Of a stretch of DNA of 33,728 bases, positions 27,012-33,728 are shown one piece after another. The notes under the pieces are model-generated. The model made no database searches, had not been told where the DNA came from, and saw nothing but the letters and a program-made list of their open reading frames with translations. Each line of letters opens with the position of its first letter. The stretch's first letter is position 1. The position numbers and the translations under genes were made by a program. The DNA comes from Jaenimonas drosophilae. Taxonomy: Eukaryota > Euglenozoa > Kinetoplastea > Trypanosomatida > Trypanosomatidae. Where the stretch lies: contig JASAON010001462.1 in the NCBI GenBank assembly GCA_030849065.1, positions 1 to 33,728 on the forward strand, written 5' to 3'.

Positions 27012-27462
27012 CTACGTAGTCGTTGCGTAACTTCACGATTGACGGACACTCCTTCTCATACAGACGCGCAGAATCGCAACAAGGTGTAGAGTGGCAGTTG
27101 TATTCTATGGTGGGACGTGCTTAGATCTTCTATGATTGAGATATAGGATGGCCCCTGCTAGGTGTAGGTAGCTTCACCTGGTGTTGAGGTGGCTAAAAAC
27201 GCCACCCACAACAACGAGCAATGGGTCGGGTGGCTTTCAGAAACGGATAGGCAAGATGACAGAACGAAGAGACATGGTGAGATTGATTCGTTGAATCATC
27301 GAACTTGTGTAGTTGCAGTGCTCACAGTACAGAAAAGCTATGGCAACATATTCTTCAGTAGCAGGGGTGAAAAAACAGCGAGCAGTGACAAGTAGAAGCA
27401 TCGAGCTGCTGTTGTGACTGCCGCATCAATCCAATATGTGAGATGTGGGGCTGAAGATGTTC
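27012..27462. other. Intergenic region
   Basis: About 450 bases between the stop of the 762-aa gene and the MCM2 start. A weak pyrimidine-containing stretch before an AG (CT on plus at 27055-27056) could serve MCM2. No gene seen. Confidence 0.4.
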
Positions 27463-29751
27463 CTAGGGTGCTTCCGTGGAGTCGGGAAACAGCAAGTCTA
27501 GAATATCGTCATCTGATGCAACGAGTTTTGTGTTGGAGTGCACTCCGCTTTGGCGAACCCGCTCGCTCCAGGAACCACATCGTTGTTCAAACAGCAGTTT
27601 GTCCCTCCCTTCTGGTGTGGTTGCACCAAAGAATGACCCTTCCATCGTATCATCCAGTGGCAGCAACTCTGTCCCAGCAGCCGAGTCCCACACACGTGTC
27701 GTGCTGTTTGCAACCACATCTTGCTTAGCATCGTGGGCACGTGCTAGCTCATCGTGGTTCACATACGCAACCCCTCCAACCAGAACATGAGGCGGGTCAG
27801 CAAAAATCATACAGGATGTGGGAAGCGCACGTCGTCCATCGGCTATAGGCGCAGAGTGCTCGCGGCACGCCCGGATGTTCTGCCCATGCGGTGCTACTAA
27901 AGGACACCATTTGTGAGAGGTGTATCCACGTTCAAACGCGCGCATCGCAATGCACTTGCGACTCTCAGGTGAAAAGAGACGCCCCTTCTCATCACGGGGG
28001 TTGTAGCTCTGAAAGTGACGAACCGCCCCCAATGGGATTCCTCGGACCTCGTCCAGGTTGAACAAGACGGGGGCATCGGCCACGATGGGTAACCGGAACT
28101 TCGAGGCTGTAACCCCAACCGGAACCCCCACAGCCTCGGGTCGTACAGACCATGAGAGCAAGTGAATATCATCCATGGTGAGCCACTCATTACTCTGGTA
28201 GTTCATGTGGAGCTGGAGACGTGCACAGGTCGTGCACAGCGATCCCTTCATGTAGCGGCGTGAGAAGAAGTGACGTGGTGGTGCATCGTACATCACTGAA
28301 GCCATGTCAGGCTCACGTAGTTGGTCCGCATTGTACCAGCAAAGGCCCGCCATCCACGCCTGGGCACGACACCACATGGTCTCTTCCAGGAGTGGGACAA
28401 TGGAAGAGCAATGAACGGTACCCATCTCTCCTGCCGATCGCAACTCCAGGCCCAGTTTGCGCAAGGTCTGATGGTGAATAAAGAGGTCGGACTGGAAACC
28501 CCGCAGAATGCATTGGCGGCGCAACAGCTCCTCCAGGCCATCATGGTGGAGCATTTTCCTTTCCTGAGATTTTGTGAAGAACCCGAGCAGTCGAGGAGAG
28601 CTGAATGAATTCGCTACTTGTGCGAACTTTAATTGGCGGTGAGCATCTGTCATGGATGCGTCTGCTCCAGTCATGGAGCCACGATCTGGGCCGTCCTTTT
28701 CCTGTTTCCCTGCGAATGAAACTCCGGCAATGCTATTCAGAAATGGGTACGCACGGAGATGAGACCGATTGGCAATGACCCCACGTGCCGCAAAGGCAAT
28801 CCATTGAGAGGTGGGAAAGATGCTGGCACTCTGGAGGAACTGATCTGCGCAGAAGAAATGTGCCAGGTGTCTCCCAGCAGAAAAGAAGGAGGTGTTAATG
28901 GCAGGACCATCGTGAATTCGCTCAGGGCGAAAACCAGCGGCACCGAAGAGATTGATGGCTTCATGATGGGTCACCCACAGTCGTGACACATAGCCATATC
29001 GCGCCGCACGATACCTCATCATCGCTGCGATCTCCATTGGGAATGATTGATTCGTGTACGTGTGCGGATGATACTGAATGGTCCACATCGGATTAAACCG
29101 TCCAGAGTACATGGTTTCATCCGCGTTGAGAAAGTGCGCACGTGCTCGTCCGTCATGCCGAGCGGGTATCCAGTAGGGGCTGTGATAGTGCTTCCCAGCG
29201 TTCACACATTCTGCGATTAAACGATGAGAACGCTCATCCATTGATGGAGCACCATTGAGAAATAAAGGGAAGTCAATGCGCATCTCTTCCACGAGCGGTG
29301 AAGACGTCAATGGTGAGACCTTTTCTGTGGAAGTGGCCGACATGGAGCTGCGAATGGCTACCCCTAGTTCTGAATTGCCATTACGGGCCCCACGGAGTGC
29401 CAATGACACATGGTCAGCGTATCGCTTGACAGGCAACCCGCACAGCCGATGCCGAAACTGCTCGAAAAACGAAGGATTGGATGTATGATCCGCATTCACC
29501 AGCAACCGATCAACACCGATACAGCGGATAATGTCCAGGACATCACCTCCAGGGGTCAAGGATACATCACACAGCACCGCCGTGGGAAGAATATGGATTC
29601 CATATGGTTTGAATGTGGAGCTGAAAGACTTGCTGGGTATCCAAATGTTGCTGCTTAGGCCATGGCGATCAGCAAACTGCCACAAGCTGGCATTAACGCA
29701 CTCTGGGAATATAGCTCCTGAAAACAGCCGTTGCTGACGGGGTGGGACCAT
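27463..29751 (-). CDS. Large unrecognised protein, possibly mitochondrial
   Basis: Predicted 762-aa protein without a domain I can name. The sequence looks folded almost throughout: few low-complexity stretches, many aromatic and His residues (YHSPYWIPARHDGRARAHF; MWTIQYHPHTYTNQSFPMEI). Single notable motifs are LCTTCARLQLHM near residue 507 and an acidic C-terminus (SDDDILDLLFPD). The N-terminus (MVPPRQQRLFSGAIFPEC) has basic residues and few acids, which would allow a mitochondrial presequence. The style (large, lineage-specific, well folded) resembles kinetoplastid mitochondrial RNA-processing or mitoribosome assembly proteins, but that is only an impression. The ATG at 29751 follows an acceptor at 29776 and a tiny upstream frame. 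Confidence 0.75.
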   Translation of the reverse strand: MVPPRQQRLFSGAIFPECVNASLWQFADRHGLSSNIWIPSKSFSSTFKPYGIHILPTAVLCDVSLTPGGDVLDIIRCIGVDRLLVNADHTSNPSFFEQFRHRLCGLPVKRYADHVSLALRGARNGNSELGVAIRSSMSATSTEKVSPLTSSPLVEEMRIDFPLFLNGAPSMDERSHRLIAECVNAGKHYHSPYWIPARHDGRARAHFLNADETMYSGRFNPMWTIQYHPHTYTNQSFPMEIAAMMRYRAARYGYVSRLWVTHHEAINLFGAAGFRPERIHDGPAINTSFFSAGRHLAHFFCADQFLQSASIFPTSQWIAFAARGVIANRSHLRAYPFLNSIAGVSFAGKQEKDGPDRGSMTGADASMTDAHRQLKFAQVANSFSSPRLLGFFTKSQERKMLHHDGLEELLRRQCILRGFQSDLFIHHQTLRKLGLELRSAGEMGTVHCSSIVPLLEETMWCRAQAWMAGLCWYNADQLREPDMASVMYDAPPRHFFSRRYMKGSLCTTCARLQLHMNYQSNEWLTMDDIHLLSWSVRPEAVGVPVGVTASKFRLPIVADAPVLFNLDEVRGIPLGAVRHFQSYNPRDEKGRLFSPESRKCIAMRAFERGYTSHKWCPLVAPHGQNIRACREHSAPIADGRRALPTSCMIFADPPHVLVGGVAYVNHDELARAHDAKQDVVANSTTRVWDSAAGTELLPLDDTMEGSFFGATTPEGRDKLLFEQRCGSWSERVRQSGVHSNTKLVASDDDILDLLFPDSTEAP

Positions 29752-29797
29752 GCCTCAGTCGTTGTGCATGGGTGTCTTCCAGTCAAAGAAAGAAAAG
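29752..29797 (-). promoter_or_regulatory. Predicted acceptor and short leader with an upstream mini-ORF
   Basis: On minus a tract CTTTTCTTTCTTTGACTGG is followed by AAG (CT on plus at 29776-29777). The resulting 24-nt leader holds an upstream ATG at 29769 that encodes MHND and then a TGA, ending six bases before the main ATG at 29751. Confidence 0.55.
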
Positions 29798-29911
29798 ATT
29801 GTGGTAGGGGATGTGTAGGGACACGAAGATCGTGGAATTGCAGCTAGGGTGGAAAGTCACCAACCAGTATATGCATATTAGCACACCATATGTGTGAGCT
29901 GAAAGACCACG

Positions 29912-30412
29912 TTAGCTGGGAACCATGGTTCGCTCCACGCGTTGTAGTCGAGAAGCCACCCCATGACGCAGCTCCGTACCTCGAACGGTAGCCTCCGATG
30001 CGATTTGCTCTCGCTCCGCGCAGTGGCGCTGTGCATGGTCACGATGCTCGCAAAACCGAGCATACAGAGCATCTGGAGTAAGATGGGATGGTGCTTCTCT
30101 CCCACGGGCTTCAGCTGCATCCCGTGACTGGAGGTCTTGGAATACAATGTCATCCTCCCTCTGTCGCTTCACCTTCCCTGGGGGGCGTCCCCGCCCCCGT
30201 CCTCGGCCTCGGCCCGGTGGCGTGGCTTCCATTGGTGATGGACTAGAGGTGCCGCTTCCTGTGCTGCTCAGCTGTCGCCACTCAGCAATCTCCCGCATGC
30301 ACCCTAAGTGATACTCTATGCGCTCATCGAGCTCACGCATCTGACGTAAGTAGCGCAGTACATCGGATCGCGCAGATTCCGTGCTCGCAACAAAGTGCTC
30401 CAACACGTTCAT
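29912..30412 (-). CDS. ING-type chromatin subunit (N-terminal ING domain only)
   Basis: Predicted 166-aa protein matching the N-terminal histone-binding or dimerisation domain of inhibitor-of-growth (ING) proteins, which are subunits of histone acetyltransferase and deacetylase complexes. The opening MNVLEHFVASTESARSDVLR and the RQMRELDERIEYHL helix are the ING signature. The second half (LTPDALYARFCEHRDHAQRH through ERTMVPS) gives the partner helix. Between them a Gly/Arg segment (GRGRGRGRPPGKVKRQRE, about residues 66-83) contains an AT-hook-like RGRPPGK core, which could bind DNA. Canonical INGs are longer and end with a PHD finger that reads H3K4me3; none is present here and the frame stops. 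The frame opens upstream at TTG 30451; ATG 30412 starts exactly at the domain. Confidence 0.75.
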   Translation of the reverse strand: MNVLEHFVASTESARSDVLRYLRQMRELDERIEYHLGCMREIAEWRQLSSTGSGTSSPSPMEATPPGRGRGRGRGRPPGKVKRQREDDIVFQDLQSRDAAEARGREAPSHLTPDALYARFCEHRDHAQRHCAEREQIASEATVRGTELRHGVASRLQRVERTMVPS

Positions 30413-30742
30413 CGTCCACTGATCCTCACAGACATCCACAGAACTAGACAATTATCTTTGCGAAAAAGAGGGAAAGTGGGTGAAAGAGCATAGGTGATGA
30501 ATACAGTGCATGTGTTTCAAAGGACGTCTCCAAGGGAAGAATAAGGGGGAGGGGGAGATAGGCTAAGGTTTGGCTTACCACCGTCTTGTCACGGCGACCA
30601 AAGCGGTGGTATCACCCGTTCATGGCACCAGCCAAAGGAATTTTTGGTGTTGAAAATGTGCCATGCACCCGATTCGGCGCAATTATCATGATTTGCGCTC
30701 CGTCCACTGAGTGAGTTGATAGCGGTATGCATTGAGTGTTCG
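30413..30742. other. Intergenic region
   Basis: About 330 bases between the stop of the CCCH protein gene and the ING-like start. Apart from the acceptor tract at 30456-30490 no feature is recognised. Confidence 0.4.
30456..30490 (-). promoter_or_regulatory. Predicted spliced-leader acceptor for the ING-like gene
   Basis: The minus strand reads CACTTTCCCTCTTTTTCGC then AAAG (CT on plus at 30456-30457), with a further AG at 30444-30445. Leader about 30-43 nt. Confidence 0.6.
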
Positions 30743-32236
30743 CTACATTCCGCATGTCCAATTTGGTGGCAATACGAGTGGCGTATCACGTCGCGCATAG
30801 ACCCCTACGCTGTCACTACCGGCAAACACAAGACCCATCTCCTGTGGCGACCAGCGTCGCAGTTCGTGTCGCACTGTGTAGGGTTCAACCAGCTTGAAGT
30901 GCGTGTAAAGCAACTGATGGAATCTCCAGTCACCTGTGGAGGTGACATCCCCAATGTAGATCACAATCGATCCTCCAGATTGGAGGAAGTAGAGTAGCGA
31001 CTCGTAAGCCATGGAACTCAGCTCGTCCACCGGGCCCCCAAAAGGAGGCCAACAGAGAAGCAACACCGTGTTCTTGCATGGAAAGGACAAGATAGAGAGA
31101 GGACCACCAAGAGACACATGAACACTATAAGAGGCTCGGAGAGCGAGCTCATCAAAAGCAAAAATGTCAACTCGCCCTCCTTCAGCGAGCCCTGATAAAT
31201 CGGCACGCACCCCATCGAAGGAAGTGGTTGAAAACTTCTCTGGGTTGGGAAGCTGCCATCGGCTGGACTCCAAAGGTCGGACATGAGGATTCAGAACACG
31301 ATTAAGTACATGCTCCACATATCCAGTTCCACTCCCAACGCTTACAATACCCTTCATTTCTGGTAGGGCCGCAATGGCTGCTTCCACTGCCATTTTCATC
31401 TCCACGGGTCGAATGAGGCTCCAGCCAAAGCGCGTGTGGCCAATAATGTGTGCCTCGGCAGATAATGGAGCCTTAAACTCAGGTGGAAGTTGCTCGCGGA
31501 ATCGCTCGATCTCGGACTTGTAGAGCTGGTAGTCATCTCCCACATCCGCCACAATCGCGCTCACGAGGTACGTGATGTGAGGAAGATAGCACATAAAGTT
31601 ACACATGGGACACTGTCGGAAGAATATCACCTCACCAACGGAGGCGACGCTGCGATCCGTGACCCCATGGTATCCACATACGTCGCAGGTCCACAGTTGC
31701 TTACCACGCATCTGCTCAGATTTGGCTATGATTCGTCTCAGCTCCGCCTCAGCAGAGCCCATGGGTGCCAGCAACGGAGGGCGGCGCTTGATGTGCTCCA
31801 TGTAGCAGTCCCGGTCGTACGTGCAGAACCCGAACCACTCAAATGTCGGGCACCCCGGGCCACAGTCGGGACGGTAGGCGGGCGGTGGGGGCTGAGGAAT
31901 TCCGTTGGGGGAGGGAAACACGGAGATAACGTGACGTGAGGCCTGGCGCTGATCCGAGTACAAGTAGGTAACGTAATAGCGTAGCTGACAGAGAGGGCAA
32001 CCACAGGCGATGTTTGCATCTGTGCAGTGCAGTACTGGAAAAATGGACGGTTGGTGTGATTCTTCATCCAGAGACTCATCCTCTCCGCTGGTATCACTTT
32101 GCATCGGGCATGTCAGCATCGTGGGCTGCCGCACCGAAGTAGGGTCCTGGTGATGCGTGCAAACTCCGGCATAGTAAGGCGGCGGTGGTCCACGATGTTT
32201 GGTGAGGAGATGAACATCCTCCCCGGGGTGCATCAT
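30743..32236 (-). CDS. CCCH zinc finger / zinc ribbon protein with methyltransferase-like domain
   Basis: Predicted 497-aa protein. About residues 127-147 hold a textbook CCCH finger with spacing C-x8-C-x5-C-x3-H (CPTFEWFGFC ... CYMEH), an RNA-binding type. An earlier CGCPLC pair lies near residue 77. A second metal site, CDVCGYHG ... CPMCN, lies at about 181-213. The C-terminal half is Rossmann-like: VSVGSGTGYVEHVL (about 296-309) is an S-adenosylmethionine-binding loop, and LLLCWPPFGG (about 393-401) occupies motif IV, where N6- and other methyltransferases have (D/N/S)PP(Y/F). The segment IVIYIGDVTSTGDW follows it. From memory, fungal and protist proteins of an uncharacterised family share the CWPP and IYIG elements. 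An RNA-directed methyltransferase is a reasonable inference, not shown. The frame opens at TTG 32272; ATG 32236 follows a strong acceptor. Confidence 0.8.
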   Translation of the reverse strand: MMHPGEDVHLLTKHRGPPPPYYAGVCTHHQDPTSVRQPTMLTCPMQSDTSGEDESLDEESHQPSIFPVLHCTDANIACGCPLCQLRYYVTYLYSDQRQASRHVISVFPSPNGIPQPPPPAYRPDCGPGCPTFEWFGFCTYDRDCYMEHIKRRPPLLAPMGSAEAELRRIIAKSEQMRGKQLWTCDVCGYHGVTDRSVASVGEVIFFRQCPMCNFMCYLPHITYLVSAIVADVGDDYQLYKSEIERFREQLPPEFKAPLSAEAHIIGHTRFGWSLIRPVEMKMAVEAAIAALPEMKGIVSVGSGTGYVEHVLNRVLNPHVRPLESSRWQLPNPEKFSTTSFDGVRADLSGLAEGGRVDIFAFDELALRASYSVHVSLGGPLSILSFPCKNTVLLLCWPPFGGPVDELSSMAYESLLYFLQSGGSIVIYIGDVTSTGDWRFHQLLYTHFKLVEPYTVRHELRRWSPQEMGLVFAGSDSVGVYARRDTPLVLPPNWTCGM

Positions 32237-32278
32237 AGTGGTACGAAACAACAAGTAAAAATTGTGGAGCAACGATAC

Positions 32279-32300
32279 CTAGCAACAGCAAAAAAAAAAT
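32279..32300 (-). promoter_or_regulatory. Predicted spliced-leader acceptor for the CCCH/methyltransferase-like gene
   Basis: The minus strand has a T-run of nine followed by GCTGTTGCTAG (CT on plus at 32279-32280), leaving a 42-nt leader before ATG 32236. Confidence 0.65.
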
Positions 32301-33243
32301 GACTATTCCAGCCACGCCAAGATTATTAGAGGCGACGATAGATCCGCTGGTGCAGAACGACAATGAGGTGTACCTTGTCTTGGCAAAAAATGACCAGAAT
32401 AAGCTCGGTTCGCGCCTTGTTGTCTACGTTTATGCATTAAATCCAAATCAAAAGATGGGAAGGAGAGGAAGATTTGTCGAGGAGAATTCAACCATTAGGT
32501 TAGGATAACTGAGCTGAGTAGCCTCACACAATTCTGCTTTAACGAACAGCAACCGCAGAGATCTGGAATGGCATAGAATGCTTTTTGTTGTTGTTGTTGT
32601 TGTATGTGTGTTATGGTGTAGATATACTTTTGTTCCATTAAAGAAGATTGGGACGTTGTGAGAGAAATTCTCTCCCCCTCTGTCACCTCAACTTCCCAGA
32701 TTTCTAAGAGCCTCGCACTGGTCCCGGAGACTCTATCATGGAGGGGGGACAATTACCAGAACGAATTCTTCGCCAATCTGAGTTGTTGGTTTCGCCGATC
32801 TGGTTACCTTTGATCTCGCTGTCATTGACACCTGCAATGGCCACACCTCTCGGTCAGAAGCTCTGGTGCAATCGGCTCATGGGGTGGTTTGATGTGTGTG
32901 GTCAGTCACAACATGAACAATAGCATGCACATAGGGAGTGGAAAGACTATACAGGGAAGGCTGGACGCCGCAACTGATCCCCAAAACAAGAAACACAGTT
33001 CATCAACCACTTCCCATGAAGAACCGATCAGAAGTGGAAACAGTACCATCACCACCTGAAAATAGCCAAAAAGTTGCAGCAGTCATTGCTGTACTTCGCA
33101 TATTGTGCTATTACAGATGTATGTTTGCCGTTTCTGTAGGGAGGTGCGGCAGCATGCGACAACTGATGATCTTCGGACTACACAATCACGTAGTTGGCTC
33201 AGATGTCCGTTCTGGGTGCAATGTTACCCCAAACATGTATCCT
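32301..33243. other. Probable 3' UTR of the RBP16-like gene
   Basis: About 0.94 kb downstream (in the transcribed direction) of the cold-shock gene. It contains a (CAA)6 microsatellite on the transcribed strand (32585-32602). Open frames here, including plus 32938-33315, are antisense or lack an ATG and show no domains. No gene recognised. Confidence 0.4.
32585..32602. repeat. (TTG)6 microsatellite
   Basis: Six TTG units on plus, which read as (CAA)6 in the transcript, within the presumed 3' UTR of the RBP16-like gene. Confidence 0.85.
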
Positions 33244-33669
33244 CTAAAACTCATCGCTAAAGTTATTGTTGCCGCCCTGGTCATTACGGCGGTTGTTGTT
33301 GCCGTTGTTGAATGAGCGGTTGTTGTTGAAGTTTCCACCGCGTCCGCGACCGCCACCACCGAACCCGCGGCCACCTTCGGGACGGGGGCCTGAGGGAAGC
33401 TTTGCTCCGTTGGGTCCAGTCACGTTTTCAGCGCGGGTGCGGCCATCCTGCGTAGCCACTTCGAACTCTACCTCCTGGCCCACATTCAGGGAGCGGAAGC
33501 CGCCGGTCTCAGTCTGCAGGGCAGAAAAGTGAACGAAGTGCTGCTTCTTGTCAGTCTCATCCTCGATAAATCCAAATCCGCGGCCATTCATCCACGACAC
33601 AACCTTACCCTGGTTCAGCAGGAGGGTGGTTGGTGCGGCAATGCGGGAAAGAACGCAAATACGGAACAT
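33244..33669 (-). CDS. RBP16: RBP16-like mitochondrial cold-shock domain RNA-binding protein
   Basis: Predicted 141-aa protein. A short N-terminal presequence-like stretch (MFRICVLSRIAAPTTLLL) is followed by a cold-shock domain (about residues 18-86). The domain has both RNA-binding motifs: RNP1-like GRGFGFIED and RNP2-like HFVHFSAL. The C-terminal about 55 residues are Gly/Arg/Asn-rich (GGRGFGGGGRGRGGNFNNN). This order and length match RBP16 of trypanosomes, a mitochondrial Y-box-type protein known to bind the oligo(U) tails of guide RNAs and to influence RNA editing and stability of mitochondrial mRNAs. RG repeats in the family are targets of arginine methylation. ATG start, with a good splice acceptor 25 nt upstream. 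Confidence 0.88.
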   Translation of the reverse strand: MFRICVLSRIAAPTTLLLNQGKVVSWMNGRGFGFIEDETDKKQHFVHFSALQTETGGFRSLNVGQEVEFEVATQDGRTRAENVTGPNGAKLPSGPRPEGGRGFGGGGRGRGGNFNNNRSFNNGNNNRRNDQGGNNNFSDEF

Positions 33670-33693
33670 GATACCTTCGTTGAGAAATTCTTT

Positions 33694-33728
33694 CTTGAGA
33701 AGAAAGTGAAGAAATCCAAGGAAATGAA
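33694..33728 (-). promoter_or_regulatory. Predicted spliced-leader acceptor for the RBP16-like gene
   Basis: The minus strand is pyrimidine-rich from the window edge (TTTCTTCACTTTCTTCTC) and is followed by AAG (CT on plus at 33694-33695). Leader about 24 nt to the ATG at 33669. Confidence 0.65.

Noticed and set aside
1..33728. tRNA genes, rRNA, CRISPR arrays, transposons or a strand-switch region
   Set aside because: Looked for cloverleaf arms, regularly spaced repeats, transposase or reverse-transcriptase motifs and a change of gene direction; none was recognised by eye.

Overview
The window looks like a piece of a kinetoplastid (probably trypanosomatid) nuclear chromosome. All 17 confident protein genes lie on the minus strand, head to tail and without recognisable introns. 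Most are preceded, on that strand, by a polypyrimidine tract and an AG, the usual signal for spliced-leader trans-splicing. This is the layout of a polycistronic transcription unit. A gene closely resembling the kinetoplastid mitochondrial RNA-binding protein RBP16 supports the assignment. Base composition is moderate and standard stop codons are used. I cannot name the species. No strand switch, tRNA, rRNA, transposon or CRISPR array was found.

Transcription runs from high to low coordinates. In that order the genes are: an RBP16-like cold-shock protein (33.67-33.24 kb); a CCCH zinc finger / zinc ribbon / methyltransferase-like protein (32.24-30.74); an ING-type chromatin subunit without a PHD finger (30.41-29.91); a large unrecognised protein (29.75-27.46); MCM2 (27.01-24.13); a disordered protein with a C-terminal zinc ribbon (23.85-23.03); a membrane-anchored beta-propeller protein (22.85-21.25); an unrecognised 187-aa protein (20.93-20.37); a possible 57-aa membrane smORF (20.14-19.96); and ribonucleotide reductase large subunit (19.67-17.23).

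The series continues with a coiled-coil protein (16.31-15.47); a CCR4/nocturnin-like EEP-family protein with a huge insertion (14.61-11.18); an acidic unrecognised protein (9.42-8.52); a FUN14-like membrane protein with an EF-hand (7.64-6.83); a probable mitoribosomal protein bS16m (6.27-5.71); an armadillo-like protein with an N-terminal membrane segment (5.40-4.16); a zinc-ribbon/short-chain dehydrogenase protein (3.47-0.84); and a Tctex-type dynein light chain (0.58-0.20).

The genes do not form a functional operon. Neighbours serve unrelated tasks (DNA replication and dNTP supply, mitochondrial RNA and translation, chromatin, flagellar transport, lipid or ER membranes), as expected in kinetoplastids, where control is mostly post-transcriptional through UTRs. 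Spacers are usually 150-1000 bases, with one long gap (9.4-11.2 kb). Several reading frames open upstream of their first ATG with non-ATG codons. I moved those starts to the first ATG after the predicted splice acceptor.
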